NCBI GenBank assembly: GCA_902388495.1
Contig: CABMPP010000008.1
Coordinates: 1-64,000 of the forward strand
Direction: 5' to 3'
DNA: 64,000 nt
Source of the DNA: an uncultured Bacteroides sp.
Lineage (GTDB): Bacteria > Bacteroidota > Bacteroidia > Bacteroidales > Bacteroidaceae
The notes under the pieces are model-generated. The model had not been told where the DNA came from, made no database searches, and worked only from the letters and a program-made list of their open reading frames with translations. Positions within the stretch are counted from its first letter, which is position 1. The number at the start of each line of letters is the position of its first letter. Below, piece after piece: positions 33,986 through 42,917 of this stretch. The position numbers and the translations under genes were made by a program.

Positions 33986-34885
33986 ATGAAAAAGATAGTT
34001 CTCCCCATTGCAGTTCTGCTGTTAGCATCCTGCGATTCCTCGAATAAACAAACTGAAAATGCAACCGAAGCTCCATCTTCTGATACAGCGGTTGTAGCAA
34101 CTGCCCTTCCCGATACAGTGCAGGTAGATGGCGTAACGTCCGCAACCGCCATTGCCAATCCGGCTTCTTTCAATGGCGTACTGGTTATTCCGCCTCAGAA
34201 CTTTGCCACTGTAACGCTCAGTATGGGTGGAATAGTGAAAGAACTCTCCCTGTTGCCGGGTACATACGTCCGCAAGGGAACCTTGTTGGGCGTTTTAGAG
34301 AATCCCGATTTTATTGATTTGCAACAAGCCTATCTGGATAGCCGTGCGCAACTGGAATATCTGGAAGCAGAATATCAACGCCAGCAGAATTTGTCACGAG
34401 AAGAAGCGGCATCGCAGAAGAAACTACAACAGAGTAAGGCAGACTATCTCTCCATGAAGAGCCGTTTGCAAGCTGCCGCTGCACGGCTCCGTTTGTTGGG
34501 TGTTGAACCGGAGGCTCTGAATACGACCGGCATTCATCCATACATAGAAGTGAAAGCGCCCATCAATGGCTATATCAGCAATGTGCAGGCCAATTTGGGT
34601 AAATATCTGAACGTAGGTGAACCGCTTTGCGACCTTATAGACAAGAGCCAGACGATGGTACGTCTTACCGCTTATGAAAAGGATTTGGAAGGAATGACCG
34701 TCGGCAGCCGTGTACAGTTCCGTGTCAATGGTTTGGGGAAAGTTACTTTCCATGCAACCCTGGTGTCCATTGGCCAGCAGGTAGATGATGCCAACCGTTC
34801 CATCGAACTGTATGCAAAAGTCGCAGATGCAAGCCCTTTATTCCGTCCCGGTATGTATGTATCTGCCAGAATGGAAAAGGAATAA
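33986..34885 (+). CDS. RND periplasmic adaptor lipoprotein (CusB/CzcB-like)
   Basis: Links the inner-membrane pump to the channel. Lipoprotein signal with LLLASC (Cys16), a low-complexity spacer, then a barrel-sandwich lipoyl half (LSLLPGTYVRKGTLLGVLENPDF), a helical hairpin (about 100-165, YLDSRAQLEYLEAEYQRQQNLSREE in shape) and the second lipoyl half (IEVKAPINGYISNVQANLGKYLNVGEPL), ending with a beta-barrel domain. 299 residues, rather short for this family, with no C-terminal metal-chaperone domain. 14 bp after the pump gene. Confidence 0.9.
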   Translation: MKKIVLPIAVLLLASCDSSNKQTENATEAPSSDTAVVATALPDTVQVDGVTSATAIANPASFNGVLVIPPQNFATVTLSMGGIVKELSLLPGTYVRKGTLLGVLENPDFIDLQQAYLDSRAQLEYLEAEYQRQQNLSREEAASQKKLQQSKADYLSMKSRLQAAAARLRLLGVEPEALNTTGIHPYIEVKAPINGYISNVQANLGKYLNVGEPLCDLIDKSQTMVRLTAYEKDLEGMTVGSRVQFRVNGLGKVTFHATLVSIGQQVDDANRSIELYAKVADASPLFRPGMYVSARMEKE

Positions 34886-34896
34886 ATAAGAATCAT

Positions 34897-34904
34897 TATC
34901 TTTG
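34897..34904 (+). promoter_or_regulatory. -7 box TATCTTTG before the LytS-type kinase
   Basis: Perfect TAnnTTTG between the adaptor and kinase genes, 12 bp before the ATG. It suggests the two-component genes can be expressed apart from the pump. No -33 box is visible. Confidence 0.4.
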
Positions 34905-34916
34905 CGCCGAATACAA

Positions 34917-35990
34917 ATGATTTTACGAATGATAAAAACAGATAAGAAGTATATCCAGCTGACGGTACTTGTGTCGCTTGTCGTCGGTTTCCTGATACAT
35001 TTCCCGGAACTGGTATCGCTAACGGATGCATTGGAGCAACAAATGTTGTTTCCCGGCATGTCTCCGGTGGATGTGCTGTTTGAAGTAGGCTATACTTTTC
35101 TTTCCCTTTTGATACTTTTCATTGTGAATACGTTGCTGTTCGGATTTAACAATCCGGCGGTGCGCATGTCCTGGTGGAAAGTGCTGCTGTCATTCATGCT
35201 CACCTGGTTGTTGAGCAGATTGCTTGGGGAGTTGTTTGTCTATCTGCACCGTAATTTCAATATTCCCGCCATAGATGCGATGGTGCATCACTATCTTCAC
35301 CCGATACGCGACCTTATCATAAGCCTGATTGTGACAGGAACCTGCTATATCAGCTATTTGATACGCGAACGTCAGGAAGTATTGCTGCAAAATGGCAAAC
35401 TGCATGCTGAAAACATCCAGAACCAGTATCAGGCATTGAAGAATCAGCTGAATCCGCACATGCTGTTCAATTCTCTCAATACGCTTCAGTCCCTGGTGCG
35501 CGAAAGCCCGGAGAAGGCGCAGGATTATATTCGCGAACTCTCCCGCGTTTTGCGCTATACGCTTCAGGAAAATGATACGCATACCGTTACGCTGAGGGAG
35601 GAAATGGACTTTGTGGATGCCTATATCTTCCTGATGAAGATGCGTTATGAGGACAATCTTCATTTTGAGATAAAGGTGGACGAGCACTTGATGGACTATC
35701 GCTTGCCCCCGCTTTCGGTACAAACCTTGGTGGAGAATGCCATCAAGCACAATGAAATCAGCAACCGGAACCCGCTTACGATTGAGATTAGAACGGTGGC
35801 GGCATCCGGAGGAGAGGATACACGGCTTTGCATTGACAATGACTTGCAGCTTCGCCGCACTGTTTCTTCGGGTACTGGGATCGGTTTGGCTAATCTTTCC
35901 AAACGTTATGAATTGCTGCTGGGCAAGGAGATACAGATTACCGAAGCAAACGGAAAATTCAGCGTTTGCGTTCCACTCGTTAAACCTTAA
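34917..35990 (+). CDS. LytS/YesM-type sensor histidine kinase
   Basis: 357 residues. Four membrane helices in residues 1-155 with short loops and no large sensor domain, then a His_kinase domain with phospho-acceptor His181 in LNPHMLFNSLNTLQSLV and an ATP-binding region (QTLVENAIKHNE, GTGIGLANLSKRY). It should phosphorylate the LytTR regulator that starts 12 bp downstream. ATG 34917 (or 34929) is preferred over the in-frame TTG at 34902, which overlaps the -7 box. Its position after pump and adaptor suggests it senses or controls efflux (inference). Confidence 0.88.
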   Translation: MILRMIKTDKKYIQLTVLVSLVVGFLIHFPELVSLTDALEQQMLFPGMSPVDVLFEVGYTFLSLLILFIVNTLLFGFNNPAVRMSWWKVLLSFMLTWLLSRLLGELFVYLHRNFNIPAIDAMVHHYLHPIRDLIISLIVTGTCYISYLIRERQEVLLQNGKLHAENIQNQYQALKNQLNPHMLFNSLNTLQSLVRESPEKAQDYIRELSRVLRYTLQENDTHTVTLREEMDFVDAYIFLMKMRYEDNLHFEIKVDEHLMDYRLPPLSVQTLVENAIKHNEISNRNPLTIEIRTVAASGGEDTRLCIDNDLQLRRTVSSGTGIGLANLSKRYELLLGKEIQITEANGKFSVCVPLVKP

Positions 35991-36002
35991 AGCTCATATC
36001 TT

Positions 36003-36767
36003 ATGAAGGCTTTGATTATAGAAGATGAGAAAGCTGCTGTCCGTAACCTGACGGCGGTTTTGGAGCAGGTGGCTCCCGATATGGAAGTTATCGGCATACT
36101 GGACAGCGTGGCAGATGCGATAGATTGGTTTGCCGCCCGTGCCATGCCGGAGTTGGTGTTCCTGGATATTCATCTGGCAGACGGCTCGGCTTTTGAAATC
36201 TTTGAGCATGCGGACATTACTTGTCCTATTATCTTCACTACGGCTTACGATGAGTATGCCTTGCGGGCATTCAAGGTGAATAGTATAGATTATCTGTTGA
36301 AACCTATCGGAGAAGAAGAGGTGCGGGCGGCGCTTGCCAAATTGGAGCATCTGCACGGAAAGCGCCCGGACGAACCGGAGTTCCTGCAACTGATAAGGAC
36401 ACTAAAGCGGGAGGATAGTTATAAAACTCATTTCCTGGTGCCGGTCAAGGGCGATAAGCTGATACCTTTGTCCGTAGAAACAGTCTCTTATTTTTATATT
36501 GCAGAAGGGATTGTGAAAGCGGTGGCTATGGACGGCAAAGAATATGTACTTAGTCAGACATTGGATGAGTTGGCAGAGTGTCTGAATCCAATTTCTTTTT
36601 TCCGTGCCAACCGGCAATATCTCATATCAAAGAGTGCGATCAAAGATATTGATTTATGGTTCAACAACCGGCTTGCCATTAATCTGCGTATCGCTACTCC
36701 CGAAAGAATTCTTGTCAGCAAGGCGCGTGTTGGGGAGTTTAAGGAGTGGTTTGCAGGAGAACATTAG
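36003..36767 (+). CDS. LytTR-family response regulator
   Basis: 254 residues. Receiver domain with IIEDE, phospho-acceptor Asp55 in LVFLDIHLADGS and Lys in DYLLKPIGEEE, then a LytTR DNA-binding domain (about 145-250: VETVSYFYIAEGIVKAVAMDGKEYV in outline, SFFRANRQYLIS). Partner of the kinase immediately upstream. Last gene of the efflux module; rpe follows after 67 bp with its own -7 box. Confidence 0.92.
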   Translation: MKALIIEDEKAAVRNLTAVLEQVAPDMEVIGILDSVADAIDWFAARAMPELVFLDIHLADGSAFEIFEHADITCPIIFTTAYDEYALRAFKVNSIDYLLKPIGEEEVRAALAKLEHLHGKRPDEPEFLQLIRTLKREDSYKTHFLVPVKGDKLIPLSVETVSYFYIAEGIVKAVAMDGKEYVLSQTLDELAECLNPISFFRANRQYLISKSAIKDIDLWFNNRLAINLRIATPERILVSKARVGEFKEWFAGEH

Positions 36768-36787
36768 GCTGTCTGAAATCTTTTGTC

Positions 36788-36795
36788 TACATTTG
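36788..36795 (+). promoter_or_regulatory. -7 box TACATTTG before rpe
   Basis: Matches TAnnTTTG, 39 bp before the ATG; no -33 box at proper spacing. Confidence 0.45.
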
Positions 36796-36834
36796 TACGT
36801 TATTAAGATATATAACCTTTAAGAATGTAGCATT

Positions 36835-37485
36835 ATGAAACCAATCATATCTCCTTCTATACTGTCTGCCGATTTCGGTTATCTGGCAAAAGATATTGAA
36901 ATGATTAACCGCAGTGAGGCCGGATGGGTGCATATCGACGTTATGGACGGTGTGTTTGTTCCGAATATATCTTTCGGCTTTCCGGTACTAAAGTATGTGG
37001 CGCAGTTGTCGCAGAAACCTTTGGATGTGCATCTGATGATTGTGCAGCCGGAGAAGTTCATCCCGGAGGTGAAGGCTTTGGGGGCGCATGTGATGAATGT
37101 GCATTACGAGGCTTGTCCGCATTTGCACCGGGTGGTACAACAGATACGTGAGGCGGGTATGCAACCGGCGGTGACAATTAACCCGGCAACACCGGTCTCT
37201 TTGTTGAAAGATATCATAGAAGATGTATATATGGTGCTGGTGATGAGTGTCAATCCGGGATTCGGAGGACAGAAGTTCATAGAGCACACCATCGTGAAAG
37301 TGCAAGAATTGCGGGAACTGATAACGGTTACCGGTTCGCAGGCCTTAATAGAAGTGGATGGCGGTGTAAATCTGGAAACCGGTGCACGGCTGGTAGCTGC
37401 CGGTGCCGATGTATTGGTAGCCGGGAATGCTGTATTTGCGGCACCTGATCCTGAGGAGGCGATCCGGGCATTGAGAAATCTGTAA
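36835..37485 (+). CDS. rpe: Ribulose-phosphate 3-epimerase
   Basis: Interconverts ribulose 5-phosphate and xylulose 5-phosphate in the pentose phosphate pathway. TIM-barrel signatures: ISPSILSADFGYLAKDIEMI, HIDVMDGVFVPNISFG, LDVHLMIVQPEKFI, VLVMSVNPGFGGQKFI and EVDGGVN, covering the metal ligands (His, Asp, His, Asp). 216 residues, complete. Confidence 0.95.
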   Translation: MKPIISPSILSADFGYLAKDIEMINRSEAGWVHIDVMDGVFVPNISFGFPVLKYVAQLSQKPLDVHLMIVQPEKFIPEVKALGAHVMNVHYEACPHLHRVVQQIREAGMQPAVTINPATPVSLLKDIIEDVYMVLVMSVNPGFGGQKFIEHTIVKVQELRELITVTGSQALIEVDGGVNLETGARLVAAGADVLVAGNAVFAAPDPEEAIRALRNL

Positions 37486-37515
37486 AGATAATAAAAGCTA
37501 ATACTATTTTGTGCT

Positions 37516-39603
37516 TTGATAATCGACGACTTGCAACGGCATCCTTTCCTTCGACTTTTGATGCCGTTGGCAGGTGGTATTTTGTGCGGGGATGCGTTTC
37601 CTCATGTATTTCCTATGTGGTTGTGTCTGGCCGGTTTTCTGTTGTTGCTCTTCGTCTTTGTTCTTTGCCGGTATTGGTATTCCCGTTGGCTATATGGGGT
37701 GACGGTGTACTTTTTCCTTTTTGGTCTGGGCTTTCAGCTTGTAAGTCGGCAACTGGAACAGACAGAGTATACTTTTCCGAACAAACCTTCTGTTTATAAA
37801 GTCTGTATCCGGGAGAAGCCGGAAGTGAAGGAGCGCAGTATTCTATGCCGCGTGTCTTTAGAGAAAGAACTTCGTCAGGATACGGTTATTATCAATCCCC
37901 GGAATAATCTTTTTCTGCTTTATTTCCCGAAAGACTCGGCGGCAAATGGCTTGCAGCAAGGTGACGAATTGCTGATACATGCCCGTCTTTCTCCTCCCAG
38001 CAATAATGGTAACCCGGATGAATTTGATTATGCCCGCTACTTGAGACGGAAAGGTGGTAGCGGTACGGCATACATTCCTGCCGGACACTGGAAGGTAGTA
38101 GGGCACAATGCTTCCCGTACCTTGCGCCAGACAGCATTGGAGTATCGGGAAAAGATCGTCTCTCTCTATCGCAACTCCGGTTTCAAGGGCGATGAACTGG
38201 CGGTTCTCTCAGCACTCACCGTAGGAGATAAAGAAGAACTGAGTGACGATATTGTAGAAACCTATTCCGTAGCAGGCGCCAGCCATGTACTGGCTCTTTC
38301 GGGACTGCATATCGGCTTTCTTTATGCACTGCTCTGGCTGCTGATGTCCCCCTTGTGGAAGCGATGGAGGTGCCTGAAGCCTATTCTGCTTTTGCTTATC
38401 ATCCTTTTCCTGTGGAGTTTTGCCTTTCTCACGGGATTATCCTCTTCGGTGGTACGGTCGGTCATCATGTTTTCGCTTCTGGCACTTGCCGGCTTGCAAC
38501 CGGAGAAACCTTTGACGATAAACACCCTTGCAGGAACTGCTTTCCTGATGTTGTTATACAACCCGGTTTGGCTTTTCGATGTCGGCTTTCAGTTATCCTT
38601 CTCGGCAGTAGCTGCAATATTGCTTTTTCAGCCTAAGCTATATGCTTTGTGGAAAGTAGAAAACCGTCCCTTGCGCTACCTATGGGGCTTGATAACCGTT
38701 TCTGTAGCTGCCCAACTGGGAACCGCTCCTTTAGTCATCCTCTATTTTTCCCGTTTCTCCACCCACTTCCTGCTGACTAATTTGTGGGTGATTCCAATGG
38801 TATCTCTTATTCTATACTCGTCTGTGTTTTTTCTGGTGCTGACTCCTTTCCCCTTTTTGCAACATGCATTTGCATCGGTGTTAGAAGCGTTGGTGCGTAC
38901 TCAGAATTCAGTGCTCCAATGGATAGAGCAACTTCCTTCCGCTTCGGTAGATGGTATTTGGACGGATGTATGGGAGGTTTTGCTATTCTATCTGTTTCTT
39001 GGATGGGCGTACACCAGCCTCACCAGGCGTACTATCCGCAATGTCTATGCCGCCTTGTTTGCGCTGTTACTGCTGGTTTCTTATCATTCTGTTTCCACTA
39101 TTTCCAATGCTCCTCATCGTAGCATCGCCTTTTACAATGTACGCGGCTGTCCTGTTGTTCATTGCATGACGAACGGTAGCCGTTCCTGGCTGGCATGTGC
39201 CGATAGCCTGCCGGACATCTCACGATTGCAGCATGTCCTTTCTCCTTATTGGAACCGCCTGCGTTTAGATACTCCCCAACTTATTACGGGAGATTATTCT
39301 ACTCCCAATCTATCCGTAAGAAATCAGATCGTCTCTTATGCCGACAAGCGTATCTGCCTCCTTCATGATGCCCGTTGGCAGTACAAAATCTCTTCCCGTC
39401 CTGTTTCTATTGATTATCTTTATATTTCCAAAGGCTATAAAGGCCGCATTGCAGACCTTACTTCCCTGTTTTCTATCGGTACGGTAGTGCTGGACGCCTC
39501 CCTTTCTGCCTATTACCAAGAGCGGATTATCAACGATTGCATTCGCTTGGGGCTTCCTCATCTTTCTCTTTCCGAAAAAGGTTCTATCCGCATATTATTA
39601 TAA
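37516..39603 (+). CDS. comEC: ComEC/Rec2-family membrane protein
   Basis: ComEC forms the inner-membrane channel for single-stranded DNA uptake. Here an N-terminal DUF4131-like region with membrane helices (about 10-75) and OB-like segment precedes the competence domain (VAGASHVLALSGLHIGFLYALLWLL, LTGLSSSVVRSVIMFSLLALA, VGFQLSFSAVAAILLFQP). The C-terminal 140 residues occupy the place of the usual metallo-beta-lactamase domain but lack an HxHxDH motif, so nuclease activity is unlikely. 695 residues. No in-frame ATG lies upstream: translation starts at TTG 37516 or at ATG 37561. Follows rpe by 30 bp. Confidence 0.88.
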   Translation: MIIDDLQRHPFLRLLMPLAGGILCGDAFPHVFPMWLCLAGFLLLLFVFVLCRYWYSRWLYGVTVYFFLFGLGFQLVSRQLEQTEYTFPNKPSVYKVCIREKPEVKERSILCRVSLEKELRQDTVIINPRNNLFLLYFPKDSAANGLQQGDELLIHARLSPPSNNGNPDEFDYARYLRRKGGSGTAYIPAGHWKVVGHNASRTLRQTALEYREKIVSLYRNSGFKGDELAVLSALTVGDKEELSDDIVETYSVAGASHVLALSGLHIGFLYALLWLLMSPLWKRWRCLKPILLLLIILFLWSFAFLTGLSSSVVRSVIMFSLLALAGLQPEKPLTINTLAGTAFLMLLYNPVWLFDVGFQLSFSAVAAILLFQPKLYALWKVENRPLRYLWGLITVSVAAQLGTAPLVILYFSRFSTHFLLTNLWVIPMVSLILYSSVFFLVLTPFPFLQHAFASVLEALVRTQNSVLQWIEQLPSASVDGIWTDVWEVLLFYLFLGWAYTSLTRRTIRNVYAALFALLLLVSYHSVSTISNAPHRSIAFYNVRGCPVVHCMTNGSRSWLACADSLPDISRLQHVLSPYWNRLRLDTPQLITGDYSTPNLSVRNQIVSYADKRICLLHDARWQYKISSRPVSIDYLYISKGYKGRIADLTSLFSIGTVVLDASLSAYYQERIINDCIRLGLPHLSLSEKGSIRILL

Positions 39604-39618
39604 ATCATAAACTTTTCG

Positions 39619-39626
39619 TACTTTTG
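39619..39626 (+). promoter_or_regulatory. -7 box TACTTTTG before the DHH phosphoesterase
   Basis: Matches TAnnTTTG, 23 bp before the ATG; -33 not recognisable. Confidence 0.4.
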
Positions 39627-39649
39627 TCCCCTCAATTGTTATAGATGAT

Positions 39650-40732
39650 ATGGAACAACTCCAATCGTCTAATCATAAAATCGCAAATAATTATATGCTG
39701 ACTAAAGTAATAGAACAATCCAAGATAGACCATTTCACCAAATGGTTTGAGCGTGCAGACAAGATAGTAATCGTTTCACATGTAGCCCCCGACGGAGATG
39801 CCATTGGTTCCTCCTTGGGGCTGTGGCACTTCCTCGACTCGCAGGGCAAGACTGCGAACGTCATTGTACCGAATGCCTTTCCCGACTTCCTGAAATGGAT
39901 GCCCGGAAGCAAGGATATCCTTCTGTACGACCGCTACAAAGAGTTTGCCGACAAACTGATTGCCGAAGCCGACGTCATCTGCTGCCTGGACTTCAATGCC
40001 ATTCATCGGATTGACGCCATGGGGGATGCTGTACTTGCTTCTCCCGCCCGTAAGATATTGGTAGACCATCACCTGCATCCCGAAGAATTCTGCCAGATTA
40101 TTATTTCCCATCCGGAGATCTCTTCCACTTCGGAACTCGTCTTCCGTCTGATTTGCCGTATGGGTTACTTCAGCGATATTTCCAAAGAAGGAGCAGAGTG
40201 TATCTATACGGGTATGATGACCGATACCGGCGGCTTCACCTACAACTCCAACAATCGCGAAATCTATTTCATCATCAGCGAATTGCTGTCGAAAGGTATT
40301 GACAAGGATGCCATCTACCGCAAAGTATTCAATACTTACTCCGAGAGCCGCCTGCGCCTGATGGGCTATGTATTGTCGCAGATGAAAGTATATCCCGAAC
40401 ATCATGCCGCCCTGATCTCTCTGACCAAGGCTGAGCAGAGCCGCTTCGACTATATCCGTGGAGACAGTGAAGGCTTTGTGAATATACCTCTGAGCATCAA
40501 GGGTGTTATCTTTTCCTGCTTCCTGCGTGAAGATACGGAGAAACCGATGATAAAGATTTCCTTACGTTCGGTAGGCACTTTCCCTTGTAATCAGCTGGCT
40601 GCCGAATTCTTTAATGGCGGCGGACATCTGAATGCCTCCGGCGGGGAGTTTTATGGCACGATAGAAGATGCCCGGAAGCTCTTTGAACAAGCATTGGAGA
40701 AATATAAGCCGTTGCTTAATGCCAAAGGATAA
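39650..40732 (+). CDS. DHH phosphoesterase, NrnA-like
   Basis: NrnA proteins degrade short oligoribonucleotides and in many cases dephosphorylate pAp to AMP. The DHH domain is visible as VSHVAPDGDAIGSSLGLWHFL, CCLDFNAIHRID, ILVDHHLHP and GMMTDTGGFTYN; the DHHA1 substrate-binding domain ends with FNGGGHLNASGGEF. 360 residues. The start may instead be the internal ATG at residue 16, nearer the usual family start. Neighbours comEC and DUF4827 read in the same direction. Confidence 0.88.
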   Translation: MEQLQSSNHKIANNYMLTKVIEQSKIDHFTKWFERADKIVIVSHVAPDGDAIGSSLGLWHFLDSQGKTANVIVPNAFPDFLKWMPGSKDILLYDRYKEFADKLIAEADVICCLDFNAIHRIDAMGDAVLASPARKILVDHHLHPEEFCQIIISHPEISSTSELVFRLICRMGYFSDISKEGAECIYTGMMTDTGGFTYNSNNREIYFIISELLSKGIDKDAIYRKVFNTYSESRLRLMGYVLSQMKVYPEHHAALISLTKAEQSRFDYIRGDSEGFVNIPLSIKGVIFSCFLREDTEKPMIKISLRSVGTFPCNQLAAEFFNGGGHLNASGGEFYGTIEDARKLFEQALEKYKPLLNAKG

Positions 40733-40804
40733 AAAAAGTTCAGCGGTAAAGGTTAAAAGATACGAACTTTCCACGTGCAACTTTCAACTTTCAAGGAAAT
40801 CAGA

Positions 40805-40812
40805 TACTTTTG
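40805..40812 (+). promoter_or_regulatory. -7 box TACTTTTG before the DUF4827 gene
   Basis: Matches TAnnTTTG, 23 bp before the ATG. Upstream lies a CAACTTTCAACTTTCAA direct repeat in place of a clear -33 box. Confidence 0.45.
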
Positions 40813-40835
40813 TACGAATTTACTAAATAACAGCA

Positions 40836-41438
40836 ATGAAGAAACTTACTTTATTCTTTTTGACTTTACTGGCATTCGGCCTGGGCTTTCAGGCCTGCGA
40901 CAATACAAAGACTTATGCTGAGATGCTCGAGGAAGAGAAAGACGCAATAAAGGCATTTATCAGAGACAGTAGTATCACAGTCATTTCCCAAAGCCAATTT
41001 TATGCACAGGACTCCACGACGGATGTGAATAAGAACGAGTATGTGCAACTTGCAAGCGGTGTGTATATGCAGATTGTAGACAAAGGCTCTACTAATCCGG
41101 CAGATACCGTGAAGCCGAATGACCTGATACTGGTGCGCTTCTCGGAATTCAATATTCTGACGAATAAACCTACCGGCGTCTCCAATCTGAATGATCCGAC
41201 TCTGGTGGATGAGTTCAGATATAGCGTGACTTCTTCTTCTATCGCAGGTATATTTACTCAGGGAATTATGCTCTATTATGGTCAGGCAGTGCCTGCCGGC
41301 TGGCTGGTTCCGTTGATTTATGTCCGCGACAGGGCGCATGTAAAGCTGATTGTTCCTTCCAAGATGGGACAGACAGATGCCATGCAGTCCGTTTACCCTT
41401 GCTACTATGATATTCAGAAATACCAAATCTGGAACTAA
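40836..41438 (+). CDS. DUF4827 lipoprotein, FKBP-like
   Basis: 200 residues with a lipoprotein signal (GLGFQAC, Cys21). The rest matches DUF4827, a Bacteroidales family with remote resemblance to FKBP peptidyl-prolyl isomerases: VYMQIVDKG, PNDLILVRFSEFNI, GIMLYYGQAVPAGWLVPLIYVRDRAHVKLIVPSKMG. A chaperone-like envelope role is plausible, but activity is unproven. It sits 23 bp before glmM. Confidence 0.8.
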   Translation: MKKLTLFFLTLLAFGLGFQACDNTKTYAEMLEEEKDAIKAFIRDSSITVISQSQFYAQDSTTDVNKNEYVQLASGVYMQIVDKGSTNPADTVKPNDLILVRFSEFNILTNKPTGVSNLNDPTLVDEFRYSVTSSSIAGIFTQGIMLYYGQAVPAGWLVPLIYVRDRAHVKLIVPSKMGQTDAMQSVYPCYYDIQKYQIWN

Positions 41439-41461
41439 CCAATAATTTAAATTATTAACCT

Positions 41462-42850
41462 ATGACTCTAATCAAATCTATCTCTGGAATCCGCGGAACA
41501 ATCGGCGGAGGCGCAGGCGAGGGATTGAATCCGCTCGACATTGTGAAATTCACTTCTGCGTATGCCACACTTATCCGCAAGACGTGTACTGTAAAAAGTA
41601 ACAAAATCGTAGTGGGACGCGATGCCCGTATCTCCGGCGAAATGGTAAAGAACGTAGTTGTCGGTACCCTGATGGGTATGGGCTGGGATGTAGTGGACAT
41701 TGACTTGGCTTCTACACCGACTACCGAACTGGCTGTGACGATGGAAGGTGCCAGCGGCGGTATCATCCTCACTGCCTCGCACAACCCCAAGCAGTGGAAT
41801 GCATTGAAACTGCTGAATGAAAAGGGTGAATTCCTCAATGCTGCCGAAGGCCAGGAAGTGCTCCGCATTGCTGCTGCCGAAGAATTCGATTATGCCGAAG
41901 TAGACCAACTCGGTTCTTATCGCAAGGATCTGACGTACAATCAGAAGCATATCGACAGTGTGCTGGCGCTCGACCTTGTAGATGTAGAAGCCATCAAGAA
42001 GGCAAACTTCCGCGTAGCCATTGACTGTGTAAACTCTGTGGGCGGTATCATCCTTCCGCAGCTGCTTGAGCAACTCGGCGTTCAGCATGTAGAAAAGCTC
42101 TATTGCGAACCTACCGGTAACTTCCAGCACAACCCCGAACCTTTGGAAAAGAACCTGGGTGACATTATGAATCTGATGAAGGGTGGCAAGGCAGATGTTG
42201 CTTTTGTGGTAGACCCCGACGTAGACCGTCTGGCTATGATTTGTGAAGACGGCAAGATGTACGGCGAAGAATATACGCTGGTTACCGTTGCCGACTACGT
42301 TTTGAAGCATACTCCGGGCAACACTGTTTCCAATCTGAGCTCTACCCGTGCGCTGCGCGATGTTACCCGCAAGTACGGACAAGAATATTACGCTTCTGCC
42401 GTAGGCGAAGTGAACGTTACTACCAAGATGAAAGAAGTAGGCGCCGTGATCGGTGGCGAAGGCAACGGTGGAGTTATCTATCCTGCCAGCCATTACGGTC
42501 GTGATGCTTTGGTAGGTATTGCTTTGTTCCTGAGCCATCTGGCACACGAAGGTAAGAAGGTGAGCGAACTGCGTGCCACTTATCCTGCATACTTCATGGC
42601 AAAGAACCGTGTGGACCTGACTCCGGAGACGGACGTAGACGCTATCCTTGCCAAGGTGAAAGAGATCTATAAGAACGAGGAAATCAACGACATCGACGGT
42701 GTTAAGATTGACTTCCCCGACAAGTGGGTACACCTGCGTAAGAGTAATACGGAACCGATTATCCGTGTTTATAGCGAAGCCGGTACACCGGAAGCTGCCG
42801 AAGAAATCGGCCAGCAGATTATGAAGGTGATTGAAGATCTGGCAAAATAA
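41462..42850 (+). CDS. glmM: Phosphoglucosamine mutase / phosphohexomutase
   Basis: Alpha-D-phosphohexomutase superfamily; most likely interconverts glucosamine 6-phosphate and 1-phosphate for UDP-GlcNAc synthesis. Catalytic serine loop ILTASHNPKQWNALKLL, metal-binding DPDVDRLAMI, sugar-specificity loop GGEGNGGVIYP and phosphate-binding RKSNTEPIIRVYSEA are all intact. 462 residues. Bacteroides annotate this gene variously as phosphoglucosamine mutase or phosphomannomutase; GEGNGG favours the former. Confidence 0.88.
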   Translation: MTLIKSISGIRGTIGGGAGEGLNPLDIVKFTSAYATLIRKTCTVKSNKIVVGRDARISGEMVKNVVVGTLMGMGWDVVDIDLASTPTTELAVTMEGASGGIILTASHNPKQWNALKLLNEKGEFLNAAEGQEVLRIAAAEEFDYAEVDQLGSYRKDLTYNQKHIDSVLALDLVDVEAIKKANFRVAIDCVNSVGGIILPQLLEQLGVQHVEKLYCEPTGNFQHNPEPLEKNLGDIMNLMKGGKADVAFVVDPDVDRLAMICEDGKMYGEEYTLVTVADYVLKHTPGNTVSNLSSTRALRDVTRKYGQEYYASAVGEVNVTTKMKEVGAVIGGEGNGGVIYPASHYGRDALVGIALFLSHLAHEGKKVSELRATYPAYFMAKNRVDLTPETDVDAILAKVKEIYKNEEINDIDGVKIDFPDKWVHLRKSNTEPIIRVYSEAGTPEAAEEIGQQIMKVIEDLAK

Positions 42851-42870
42851 TCTGAAAATATAATAAGATT

Positions 42871-42909
42871 GTCCCACTTTCCCGTGAAGCGAAAAGTGGG
42901 ACTTTTTTT
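42871..42909 (+). terminator. Strong terminator between glmM and the symporter gene
   Basis: Ten-bp perfect stem GTCCCACTTT / AAAGTGGGAC with a 12-nt loop, then seven T. It ends only 8 nt before the symporter ATG at 42918, so it occupies the place of that gene's ribosome-binding region. Confidence 0.9.
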
Positions 42910-42917
42910 AAACTACT

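Noticed and set aside
41468..42877. 469-codon open frame antisense to glmM
   Set aside because: Covers glmM almost exactly, shows no domain, and its start lies in the glmM terminator.
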